Below are positions 9,992 to 20,101 of a stretch of 64,000 nt of DNA, piece by piece. The first letter of the stretch is position 1. The number at the start of each line of letters is the position of its first letter. A program made the translations under genes and the position numbers. The stretch is from Cenococcum geophilum 1.58 (Eukaryota > Ascomycota > Dothideomycetes > Gloniales > Gloniaceae): the NCBI GenBank assembly GCA_001692895.1, contig KV748194.1:1546746-1610745 (forward strand), in the 5' to 3' direction. The notes beneath the pieces were generated by a model, which worked only from the letters and a program-made list of their open reading frames with translations, was not told the DNA's origin and searched no databases.

Positions 9992-12737
9992 ATAATAATT
10001 CATTGCTTAACGTCTAATTCAGATCCCTACTGGGCCCACGCGGACTACTCTTTATTTACATATAGGGAGAAAACTCTATTTAAGAAAAATAAGAAAACCC
10101 CGTAATCTATCTCCCCGCCTTTTAGGACTCGCCTACTTAGCGCCTATAAGTTGCCTGTAGTGCTCTACTACCTTACTGTTTAACTTCCTTAGGAACCACT
10201 ACTGCCGTAACAAGCCTACGGACGCGCTAGTATTATAAACTTTTACTCTACTACTGTAGAGTTACTAGGGGGCACCTACTGCTCGCCCCCTTACCTTTTA
10301 TTACCATTTCCTTTGTAACCCGGAACTGATTTAGCATATTTTAACTAATAAGCCACTAGGTGACCGCCTTGAGGCCTTTTTTTATTAAGAGTAGTATATT
10401 ATAGTTCTCTGTGCTAGCTGCTAAGAGTATTATTTCTTAATTAGTGCGTAGGGGGCATAGCAGTATTACGTGTTTTAGTGTCTGTCTTAGCTAGCTACAT
10501 TCGCATCTCGGGCTACCTACTAAGACACCTACCTAGTAAAGCCAATCTTTTAGTCCTATTATTCCTGTTCTTAAGAGTGTTGCTATTATATTTTCTGCCT
10601 TTGTTAGGCCTTCTTAGAGCCCTTAGGTATTTACCCCCCATAGCGTTAACTATGCTATAGCTTGGGTTCGTCTTGCCTAAGTTAGCCTCTATACCTTCGA
10701 CTCCTATTTACCTCTTTAGTGTTGGTCCAACTAGTATTGTATTACGGTAGATGGTTTCCCGGCGTTCTTGCGTGTTCTACTTTAGCTTCTTTCTTTGTCT
10801 TACTGTTATCTTTACTAACCTTTTGCGCGTCTCCCTTCCTCCTCTATATAGGCCTAGGCCCTAAAGTGGCACTATTCTTCTTCTACTTTCTTTACCTGTT
10901 TCTCTAATATCTCTTCCCTACTTTAGGGTTATTGGTTTGTTCTCCTACGGGGCACCCTAAGGTCCCTCTATAGTTTACTTAGGCGTGTCTTAATATACTT
11001 TATAATATTAGAGTTATGTTTATTTTGCGTTTTTTGTATTATAGCGGCTTTAATATGTAACTGTAAGGGGGGAATATTAGATTCCTTCTTAAGTAGTGCT
11101 GTGGCCGTTTGCTTATACCCGCCTGTAATACTCTAAAGGTAGGCTGTTTGGACCTTTTGAAGTAGTTTAAGGAGTGATTTTAGGGGGCCCTTCTTAGTTT
11201 CTCTAATGGCCCAGATACTGGATCTATATATTATAGTTAGCCAGACGACTGCTGTATATAGTAGGCGTGACCTCTAGAAGCATAGACCCTATATGGAATT
11301 GACAATCCTAGATAAAGCGATGAACTATACTTGGCCTTTACGGGCCGCTTGCGCCGTATATGCGCTCTACTGGAGCTTGCTGTCTACCTATACTTCTAAT
11401 ACCCTTAGGCCCTAAACTAGTTAACCCCTAAAGCCTTAGATGCGAATTATATGCTAAAAATCTGTAGATTAGTTGCGTTTTCTTATAAAATAGATTAGCT
11501 AGTATTTCTCTAGTGAGAATTAAACTCTATAACGTTTTGCCTACTCTATATAAGTGTTATAGGCTTTCTCTAGTGTTCTGTAGTTCTCTGCGACTATTAG
11601 CCCGTATATAATTAGGTTTATGTCGTTAATAAAGCCTATTCCCTAGGTCGCCCCTTCCTTAAAAGAGTTGAGTAGGTTACTTATAAAGAAAAGGAAGAGT
11701 ATAGGCGAGAGGGGTGATCCTTATGGTATTCCTATTGCAACTGTAATGGGGGGGCTTTAGTATCCGCTGAAGACTAGTAATATTTCTTTCTAGCCTGTAA
11801 ACCCTTAGACAAATTATATAATCTATTCTAGGAAGCCCTTTGCCCTAAGGATATGCAGGAGACGCTTGTGGGGTATATTATTATAGGCACCACTAATGTC
11901 TAGGCTAAGTATTAATACTATAAAATCCTTTCGCATTGCCCATGTAGATTTAATGGTGGCAGCGAGTAGCGTAAGTGCTAATAGTGTTAAGCGGTTCTTT
12001 CTTGCCCCCATTTGGCTTTGTAGTAGTAGGGCGTGTTCCTCTACTATGTCTACTATGCGTTCCGCTATTACCCTTTCTAAGATCTTGCTAAGGGTGTTTT
12101 CTAAGGCAATAGGGCGGTAGCTTCCTGGGATTGAGTAATCTGCTTTGCCTTCTTTTTATAGGACAACTGTTGTTATAGATCTTCCGAGTTGCGGGTAGTA
12201 GCCTATAGCAAAGCATGCTCTAGCTATATCTGCAAGCCAAGGTGCTATAAGTAGCCTATAGGTTTTTAGGGCCTTATTTAAAATCCCATCTAGTCCTAGT
12301 GCTATATTATTTAAAAGGCGGCTAATGGTTCTAGCCATTTCCTCTGTTATTATGTCGCTGTTGACCCGCAGGCGAGTCACCGGTGTTTCGCCCGTGATAT
12401 TACTGAGGTCTGCTAGAGCCGGTTGGGGGAAGAACCTTTCTATAAGGATCTTTGCCTTCTTATCGTTATCGTTTATGGCCTGTGATTCTCCTGCTCTTCG
12501 TAGGGGTGGTAGGTGTGGGTCTTCTGCTAGGCGCCCTGCCTTTTTCTTTACCCATTTCGCTATATCCTAAAGGCCCTTGTTATGGGGGAGGCTCGGGTTA
12601 GAAGTATGCTCGTTTATAAACCGTCTCCAGTTATTCCTTGCTTCTTTTTTTAGGGTATTCTTTAGCTAGTTTCTTGTGTCTTTATATCGTCTCTCGTCTT
12701 TAGGGTCGTAGCTGCTTGTATATTTCCTTCTTACTCG
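9992..12737 (-). mobile_element. Tad1-like LINE, 5'-truncated
   Basis: The 2746-bp insertion is bounded by a perfect 15-bp target duplication AACTAAGCCTATATA (9977-9991 and 12738-12752). On the minus strand it ends with an ATT-rich tail (AATGAATTATTAT). The 5' end is missing: it starts upstream of the reverse transcriptase and lacks ORF1 and the endonuclease. It interrupts Gypsy-A copy 1. The last 340 bp recur inverted at 8191-8530. It is less decayed than its host element, with several stretches of 60-80 codons still open. Confidence 0.93.
11500..12700 (-). pseudogene. LINE reverse transcriptase (ORF2) remnant
   Basis: On the minus strand, reading from 12700 downward, blocks typical of Tad1-clade LINE reverse transcriptase appear in order: ALGLDGILNKALK (normally PGPDGIPN), GYYPQLGRSITTVVL, SYRPIALENTLSKILE, QMGARKNRLTLLAL, LILSLDISGAYNNIPHKRLL, SPILFLFFISNLL and GFINDINLIIYG. 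In the last block the catalytic xVDD has become IND at about 11611-11640. Single TAG/TAA stops and a few frameshift-like breaks interrupt it. Downstream (about 10340-11500) the C-terminal part is too damaged to name domains. Confidence 0.87.
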
Positions 12738-12752
12738 AACTAAGCCTATATA

Positions 12753-13006
12753 CTTATAAGCTTAAACTACTAACTAAAATAAAAATATACCTAACGATTT
12801 ACGTAAACTTGCTATAACCCTTAAAGGGTAAACCTATAACTTATAAAGTGCTACTACTACCTTCTATAGTTATTAATAACGGTAACGGTTCTTACTTTAT
12901 TAACTTAATTAACGATATATAATTAAAGGTATAATTTAAATAATTTAAACTTCTTATTAAATAGGAAGGATATAAGATATAAACCTAGGAACCTTATAAG
13001 CAAATT
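12753..13006 (+). pseudogene. Gypsy-A copy 1: chromodomain fragment
   Basis: Third piece of the split A1 copy, matching the reverse complement of 44990-45250 in A2. At about 12925-13000 the frame reads FKLLIK*EGYKI*T*EP, closely resembling the K-WKGY-x-TWEP core of a chromodomain, so Gypsy-A was a chromovirus. It is interrupted at 13007-13011 (AAAAC) by Copia-A and continues at 23254. Confidence 0.78.
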
Positions 13007-13011
13007 AAAAC

Positions 13012-13282
13012 TATTTGTACTAATTTAATAGCACGAGTAAGTCGTATCCAGGGGCACGAAATACGTGTAGTATCGTATGCTCTTTTAGATGGTAGTAACT
13101 GTCTCTTATATTAAAGCAGACTGCGTAGTCTATATACTAATGCGTCTCCCCCTAATTATTTAGTGCTTTGTAAGTGCACTAGACGCGTAAGCGAGTGGTT
13201 AGTGCACTGAACGCGTAAACGCGTACCTGGCGTACCAAACGCGTAGGCACGCGGTTAGTACGACAGGTGCTATAATTATACA
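13012..13282 (-). repeat. Copia-A 3' LTR (low-coordinate copy)
   Basis: 271 bp; on the + strand it runs from TATTTGTACTAATTT to AATTATACA. It matches the other LTR throughout. Four ACGCGT hexamers lie at 13183, 13211, 13219 and 13239, the same spacing as in the other copy. Confidence 0.92.
13183..13244. promoter_or_regulatory. Cluster of four ACGCGT motifs in Copia-A LTR
   Basis: ACGCGT occurs at 13183-13188, 13211-13216, 13219-13224 and 13239-13244, and at the matching positions 23149, 23177, 23185 and 23205 in the other LTR. ACGCGT is the core of the MluI cell-cycle box bound by fungal MBF. Use as a cell-cycle promoter here is inference. The motif has no CpA or TpG and so is immune to RIP, which alone could explain why it stands out. 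Confidence 0.4.
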
Positions 13283-13740
13283 CTAGCGGTACTTGAAAAA
13301 TAAAACCACCTATATATAGCCTCCATAATTACTCTAATAAAACTATAAAATATAAAAGAAAATATATAGGAAATAGAACTATAAGATATAAAGGAAGTAT
13401 ATAGGGAATCCCCCCCCCCTAAGGTGCCTTCTGGGCTATCTTCTAAACGGTACTTTAAGCTAGCCATAAGTTAGATCTTAAGGGCCGCTAAGGCGCTAGT
13501 GCTAAGCGAGCTAATAGCGATTTTCTATCCTAGGGATAGAAAATCATAATTGGTTAATTTAACTACCCTAGCAGAATATAGTAGAATTCGGCAGGTTACG
13601 TAAGTCTACTAAGTTCTATCGCAGCTTTCTACCATTTTCCACCTAATAGCTTACAGTCCGTAAAATAGGCCGTATAATAAGCCGTACGGCCTTTTAACGG
13701 GCCGTAGGCGTACCATAGGTACTCCGTTAGTCCCGTTCTA
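13283..13740 (-). other. Copia-A 3' untranslated region with homopolymer tract and palindrome
   Basis: Non-coding stretch between the end of pol and the 3' LTR. It holds a run of ten C near 13411-13420 and a 27-bp palindrome at 13519-13545 with 12-bp arms. About 200 bp around the palindrome (13460-13650) resembles the reverse complement of 19560-19700 in the small LTR element. A 63-codon minus-strand open frame at 13276-13467 overlaps the LTR end and has no recognisable features. Confidence 0.55.
13519..13545. repeat. 27-bp palindrome, copy a
   Basis: Arms GATTTTCTATCC and GGATAGAAAATC with a 3-base centre. It is preceded by GAGCTAATAGC, which recurs beside the other four copies in this or slightly changed form. 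Confidence 0.85.
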
Positions 13741-13744
13741 CCTA

Positions 13745-16700
13745 TTTTATAACTTTTAGGTTAAGCTTATTTATATTAATTAGGGTTTTTAGAGCTTAAC
13801 ACAGCTTTGCCTTAGTTATAGCGTCTATTAGGTTATCTCCGCTACTAATCCATTTAACCTCTATAATCTTATGTCGTTCATAGGCCTAATATAAGCATAT
13901 TAGGTTAACTATAAGCCTCTTCTCTTATATTATACCTAGTTTAACTAGGCAGTTATAAAGGGACTTTAAATTAGTATATAAAACTAGGGGTAACTACTTT
14001 AGTTATAGAATCTTCTGAACCGTTAATTTAATTGCGGCTGCTATATTAAATCTATAAGCTAGTGCATATAGTTTAGAAGCTAGTACACTATGGGTTACTT
14101 ATTTGCACTTAATTAAAGACTAGTGCAGTATATTTACGTCCTAATTATAGTCCGTAAGTATAATTATAAAGCCGATTTATAATAACAGGTCTTTATTATT
14201 GGTAAAGAAGGCGTCCGTAAATACCAGTAAGCTAAAGAAATTTAGGTCTAGTGGTATAAAAGTAAGTCCCCTTACTGTATTATTAATTTACCACTAAATG
14301 CGCTTATTAAGCTATTTAACATTTTCCTTTTATAGGTCTATTACCTAGGCCGCAAAGGATAAATTATAGGCAGATTTAGGTTAACAGACTATAGCAATAT
14401 AGGCGCCTCTTACACGCTATGCAGCGTATTAGTCCTTTATATTTACGGTCTTACGGGTCTCTCCGCGGGCACTAGTAAGGTCCATAGGCTTTACTATAAT
14501 AGGCTTTAGGTTTTAAGCTTAGCGTTCCTAAGTTAGCTTAATTAGGTTACCTTTTTATATAATTAAGCCTCTATTAAACTTAATTAGAGTCTACTTAGTT
14601 AACTACTCTTACAGCTTTACCAAGAACTTTGCCTTTTATAGTTTAGTTTCTTTAGCATCCATAAAGGTTTAGTTTGCTAGGAAGAGGGTATTATTTATTT
14701 AAAGTCTAACGATACTAAGGCCGTTTAATAGGGTATATAAAAGGCAGGGGTTATAGGTTAACTATTCTATTTTAAGGTTACTAATATAATGCTAGTAGTA
14801 CGTCTTAAACTAATGGTTTCCGGCTTTTAGTACTCCGTAAAGAGGTTTTATAACCTATAAAATTATTCCTAATTATAAATTAAGCTTAAGGGGTAGTCGT
14901 ATAAAGATGTCCCTACTTAGGTAGGTATTAGACTATATATAGGCTTATAAGATATCCCGTAAGTAAAGGGCTACGGGCTTAATTTGCTGTAATTTAGGCG
15001 TAAGCGTAAGTATAATCCGTTAACTAACCCGTTAAATTATAGGCGATTACATAAGGACTAAGTCCTTTCCCTAGTCATTATAAGCTTATATAACAAGCCT
15101 TAATTTTTTAAAGGCTTTATTAGTACTAGGGTGCTTAATTTTATTAATAAAGCGTAAGTTAAATATACGGACGCCTTACGGAACGTCTCTCTCTATTATA
15201 ACTATAAAAATACCCTTCTTAAGTAGTCCATTAATCTCTTTACATTATAAGTCCGTAAATAGGGTTTCCTATACTAGAACTAATATATCTATAGGCGGAG
15301 ATTGCCTTGCGGATATTCCTATAAAGGTTAAGTAATTCTTTATTACGGGGTTTTTAGTTATAGGGTGCTTTTAGGGGCATCCTTAACTATACTTTATAGT
15401 AGGTTTGATAGGTTTAGTAGGTTTTTAGGGGACTTTTAGGGTAGGTAAGGGTGCTTTCAGTTTATTTAATTTAGTAGTCGCTTCTAGTTTATCTAGTTTA
15501 GCGGTTACTTCTAGTTCGTCTAGCTTAACGTTATAGGTATTTTTAGGCCAAAAGTAGGGTTTTATAGACGTGCTTTTAAAGCTAGTTAGCCCACTAGAAA
15601 GCTATATACAGCACGTCTCATTTTCTACAGCTAGTAGATAATAAGGTCCGGTCTAGTTACCGCTCTTACACCATATAAGGACTTTAGAATTAAGTAGGAG
15701 GTTATAAACTAAGGTTATATTAGGTCCGTTACGGTAATATAGGGCGCTATTAACAGCTTATTTGGCCCGTAATTTAACTATTTCAGCTATTACTTTCTGT
15801 ATTATAGCTGCTCATTCCGTAATAAACGGGGTAGGAGGGCCTAGGTTGCTTATCTTTAGGTAGGCTCTATAAACTAAAAGGGTGGGTACTAGTCCGTTAG
15901 GGCTAGCGGTGTTATTAATAGCTTTTATAGCTATCTATAGAGCCAGTTTCTTTTAGATGTCCTTATATTTATCTATAATAATCTAGTAAGCTCTCCGTAA
16001 GGCTAGGTAAGCTCACTTAATAAGCCTAATAGACTAATATACCTTAACTAGAACGGCTTTTATTAATATAGCCATAGCTATAGTATACTACTGGAATTCC
16101 TTACTAATAAAGTTCCTACTAGCGTTGTAGGTGATATACTGCGGGAGTCTAACGTATATATTGATCTAGTAGGTCCGTAAAATATCCCAAGTATACTTTA
16201 TAGATATATTTTACAACTAACAGGCGGCTTAGTAGCGGGTTACCTTATCGATTATATATAGTACTAGGCTGCCGTTAATGTATATAATGTCTACATACAC
16301 TAAATAGTTAAAATTAAGGTCCTTGTAAAGGGTAAACTTAAATCGGCCTAAGGAATATCCATATTTCTGGTAAAAGGAGCAGTATTTAGTTAGGTAGTTA
16401 ATTACCTTCCTATTAACGTTATCGTGTCTAAAGCGTTTAAGGACTCTATATAGCTTTTCAGCTAATAGGTGGCCGAAACGGTGGTACAGGCGGTGGATTT
16501 TAGTACTAGTAAGGTAGTATAGGTTATAGTCAAAAGATTCCTAAATATAGGTCCGTAAAGTCTTTCCTTATATAAGGAACGGGTATCTAAATTGTTATAT
16601 AATTAGTAGGGTAATATACTTACTTCCTAGGGTAGTTGCGGGGCTAATTACAGTATCCGTAACATTATTATAGTAAACCTATAACCTATCTATGTCCGCA

Positions 16701-17000
16701 AGATAGAGTAGAAAAGGGGTATCCGCTTTTACTACATGGAAGTTAACTAGGCTAATTAGGGTCTTAACTGCAACTAATTTAATTAATATAGTTAAGCCAA
16801 TGCCAAACTAGACGTTTACAGCCCTATTTTACGTAATATCGATGTCCATATTATTATTTGTGGTGGTCCTATATATAAGATATTATCCATAACCTACGAT
16901 AGACTTCTTAAAGGCACCTATATCAATTATAACACCGTAGAATTCCTTAGGGGTATAGCGTTTTATAGTAATATATACAAATAGGTCCTACTTATAATTT
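13745..17000 (-). pseudogene. pol: Copia-A pol remnant: protease, integrase, RT, RNase H
   Basis: Read on the minus strand. Protease is near 16850-16930 (IDIGAFKKSIVGYG, normally DTGA). Integrase spans about 15550-16480, beginning HRLYHRFGHLLAEKLYRVL and keeping CSFYQK, LGRFKFTL and RTYWINIY. The C-terminus of integrase shows NGPNITL and SGLTSFKSTSIKPY. Reverse transcriptase (about 14580-15250) has KPLYGVPKAGNHW and LLYTLFNSLGIVRLQ. RNase H and the C-terminus (about 13780-14150) keep EKRLIVNLICLY and the segment YERHKIIEVKWISSGDN. This order and these motifs match fungal Ty1/copia elements. Stops are frequent. Confidence 0.9.
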
Positions 17001-17768
17001 ATAACATCCGTAATAGGGGTACTTACGGAATAGTTTTTAGGCGTAATTAAGTGTATAAAGGAGCGGTTGGCTAATACAGTTATAGTATTAAAGGCTTAGC
17101 TGTCCGTAAAAGGTCTAAAAGTAGTTAGGAATATCTCTAAGGTCTTTTATTCCTAAGCGTCTAAGTTAAAGTTAATTATAAGGGCTTCTATTAACTTATT
17201 AGGGGGCTCTTTTACTTCCTTTCCTTTATATTCCAAAATAAACTAGTTAATACGGCTATTAAGTCTTTTCCTAAACTTATTACGTTCTTCCTAGGTATAC
17301 CTTATAGACTAATATCCTTCCTTACCGCATATAAAGCACTTCTAGCTTTATCTGTGGGGGTATATTTTTATATAGGGGTTGCTATAGGGGTTATAGGTAG
17401 GACTTAGTCGGTATAGGTACTACTAGCGGTAGCGGCGGTCTGTAAAGTAGACGTCTAAGTCTATTTATAGATATTAAATATTTATAATAAAGGCTTAAGT
17501 GCTACCTAGTGGGTTTAAGACTTCATATATTATAATAGAGGAGCGTAAATTATTAATAAGGCCAGCTAAGGTATCTATAAGCTTATAATAGGCATACTTA
17601 TAGGGCTCTACTTCCTAGCAAGCCGTAATAAGTTTGTTATGCAGAAAGTCGTCTGTTTAAAGCTTAGCATTAAGGCCATGCTGTAAATGCTAGAGGTCTT
17701 TAATAAGGATTTGCAGACACTCTATAGTTAATTTTTCGGTATTCTTGTTAATTACGGTCCGTAGCTTG
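17001..17768 (-). pseudogene. gag: Copia-A gag, 3' part with zinc knuckle
   Basis: Minus-strand frame upstream of protease. At about 17290-17350 it reads KCFICGKEGYQSIRYT followed by EERN. Fungal copia gag proteins carry CX2CX4CX4H here, so Tyr stands for Cys (TGT to TAT) and for His (CAC to TAC). The frame is cut at 17769-17773 (GTTGC) by the small LTR element and continues upstream at 20102. Confidence 0.78.
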
Positions 17769-17773
17769 GTTGC

Positions 17774-17938
17774 TATCGGGAATATATCACGTGTGGTCAC
17801 GTATAGCCGCGGCACTAGCGTAGCGAGGAGCCTTAAGCTCCTCGCCCTTCCTCATTCCAATAAATAAGCTTTATTAATAAACATCACTGTAACCTACTCA
17901 AGTAGTCATTATTGGTAAGTCACCCTGTATAACCAATA
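17774..17938 (+). repeat. Small copia element 5' LTR
   Basis: 165 bp, starting TATCGGGAATA (RIP form of TGTCGGGAATA) and ending ACCAATA. It contains a stem-loop at 17824-17844 with 8-bp arms CGAGGAGC and GCTCCTCG. Confidence 0.9.
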
Positions 17939-18334
17939 CTGATTAGTGGTTAAATATATAGTTAACTATAGAGCAGCTAGGTTTTCGAATAGAAGAGACA
18001 GTCTCGTATAGGGGTGCTATATGCGCTCATATAGAATGGATCCCGGCGATACTATACTACCTTAAACTTGCGGAAAACTAGTAATAGAAGTGTTACTAAG
18101 TACTAGGAGATACTAAATTATATCTATTACGTAGAACAACCGCGTTTACGAAGATTTAGTTAAGTACTTTAGGTTAGAAGTGTTACTAAACCTAGGGTCC
18201 TAAGTTAACGTCTAAAACGCGTTAAATAATATCTTAAATTGCCTACCTCTTAATAGTAAACCTACAAGATCCTACAAAACCGAAAATCCTACCTACCTTT
18301 AACGTACGACACCCTGTTAATTCTATATATACTA

Positions 18335-19120
18335 TGGCGTTAACCTACCTAAAGAAGTATAAGAACGATATTAACCTAGAGATATAGAATAGAGACATTA
18401 ACCCTATAACCGCCGAGCAATAGGATCTAAACGGATTTCTATTATACCGCATAGCATACTACAAAGACAGCGAATACAAGGATACTATGCTATGGTATTG
18501 TATAAAGGAGGACTTTATTAGATAGATAAAGGAAATATAGGTTCTTGCGAAGAAGGTCATTATATAAGACTTCTATAACTTTCTTCGGGAGAATAGAGTA
18601 TTTGTCCCTATAGATGGGGGTATTATTAGAGATAATATTTAGGAGCATGTTATTAACGCAAAAGAAAAGCACAAATGGACTTTACAAGAGATTAAGCACT
18701 AAAAAAAGCTTAACTTATGCTGGAATCCAAGTAATACACCACTAGAGACACTTTAACCTCCGTAAAAACCTCCGCAAGAACCTCCGCAAGAACCTCCGCA
18801 AGAATCTCCGCAGCAACCACTATAGATAACCTCAGGCTATTAAACACCTCAAGTTCCTAAGGCTGCCGTATCTCAACCCATACCTTAAGCTCCGCAAGAA
18901 CCTCCGCAGCGATCTCCGTAACAACCTCCGCAACAACCTCCGTAACAACCTCCGCAACAACCCAGATCTGCAAATAGCATCTTTAATCAGCAGCAATAGT
19001 TATCTATTCCTCTATAAAGATTCTAAGACTTCTATAGTTCCTAAGGTAGCTATAGAGGTAGCTACCAGCGTGATCCAGACAGGAAGTTCTTATGGAGGGT
19101 ACCGTGAAGAGAGAGTAATA
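18335..19120 (+). pseudogene. gag: gag-like gene of small copia element, with PPQE repeats
   Basis: The frame begins ALTYLKKYKNDINLEI near 18335 and continues with YYKDSEYKDTMLWYCIKEDF and DFYNFLRENRVFVPIDGG, broken by scattered stops. The same sequence, with small differences, starts the gag of Copia-B at about 28680. The C-terminal part (about 18755-18965) is a 12-bp tandem repeat CCTCCGCAAGAA encoding PPQE/PPQQ units. No zinc knuckle is seen. Coding only for gag fits a parasite of the autonomous Copia-B family. Confidence 0.78.
18755..18965 (+). repeat. 12-bp tandem repeat (PPQE-coding)
   Basis: Degenerate units of CCTCCGCAAGAA in two blocks (about 18760-18820 and 18890-18965) separated by diverged sequence. 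In the gag frame they encode PPQE and PPQQ. Confidence 0.8.
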
Positions 19121-19609
19121 TAGGGGGGGGGGGAGCAGTTAGAACGGCATAGTCACGCAGGCAACCTATAAAAGAAAGAACTGCTAGTATCTATAATTCT
19201 GTGCCGATCTGCCTACGGAACCGACCCTATACTGGCACCGTACTACTATATACTATTAACAAACCGATAGCGCCGCTATGCCTACTATTACAATACTAAT
19301 TGCGTTAATACGCCTGCGATCTACCAACTAAATAATCATGCCTATACGCCTACAATTAACCAACCAACTAATAGACAAGCTCTATACTTAACCACTATTA
19401 CTACCGCCGCTGGTACCGTACTACTACCTAAATAGACTTTTGCTACTTCTACCTGCAGCTAAATTAATACCTTACTGCCTTTCTACAGCACTATATCTAT
19501 AAAAGAAGAATTGCTAGAAGGTTCTTATAGAACTTAGTAAGGTAGATAACGGTACTAGGGTATACTACCTGCGACATTCTACAGACCCTAATTCCAACTA
19601 GCTAATTAG

Positions 19610-19636
19610 GATTTTCCATCCCCAGGATGGAAAATC
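19610..19636. repeat. 27-bp palindrome, copy b
   Basis: Arms GATTTTCCATCC and GGATGGAAAATC with centre CCA. This is the only copy with perfect 12-bp arms and no sign of RIP in them. Flanking sequence is the reverse complement of that around copy a. Confidence 0.88.
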
Positions 19637-19931
19637 GCTATTAGCTCGCTTACCACTAGCGTCTTAGCGGCCTTTATAAGATATCCACCTACTTCTACTT
19701 TTAAACAATTCTTTTTCCTTTCTCTTCTTTTCCTTAGTTTAGTATTTTCACTAAATAGCAATTTATAAGCTTTAGTTTGGAGGCATTTATACGAGCCGCT
19801 ATAAGTAGCAAATTTTCGGACAGCGAGACTTATATTACAATGGCAATAGTAAGTAAGGAGGATTAATATTTGTTACGCTAGTTAAGCGGTATTTTATATA
19901 TAAATGGCAACTATAAAAGAAGAGTTGCTAG

Positions 19932-20096
19932 TGTTGGGAATATATTACGTGTGGTCACGTGTAGCCGCGGCACTAGCGTGGCGAGGAGCCTTAAGCTCCT
20001 CGCCCTTCCTCATTCTAATAAATAAGCTTTATTAACAAACATCACTGTAACCTACTCAAGTAGTCGTTATTAGTAAGTCACCCTGTGTGACCAACA
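19932..20096 (+). repeat. Small copia element 3' LTR
   Basis: 165 bp, TGTTGGGAATA to GTGACCAACA, followed by GTTGC (20097-20101). It matches 17774-17938 without indels. Confidence 0.92.
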
Positions 20097-20101
20097 GTTG
20101 C

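Larger units (their letters stand above)
17774..20096 (+). mobile_element. Small non-autonomous copia-type LTR element carrying only a gag-like gene
   Basis: Two 165-bp LTRs (17774-17938, 19932-20096) with target duplication GTTGC (17769-17773, 20097-20101). The interior encodes only a gag-like protein; I find no protease, integrase or RT motifs. LTRs and the gag start are close to those of Copia-B, so it is probably a deletion derivative mobilised by Copia-B enzymes. The 3' part (about 19130-19930) is non-coding, with a G-run near 19122-19132 and palindrome copy b. Confidence 0.9.

Noticed and set aside
10478-10907. Two hydrophobic + strand ORFs resembling membrane proteins
   Set aside because: They are antisense to the LINE 3' half and have no support of their own.
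12325-12570. 81-aa + strand ORF as a gene
   Set aside because: It is antisense to the LINE reverse transcriptase.
13519-13545. Simple transcription terminator hairpin
   Set aside because: Bacterial-type terminators are not expected here, and the palindrome occurs in both orientations relative to the host elements, within a segment that is present or absent between copies.
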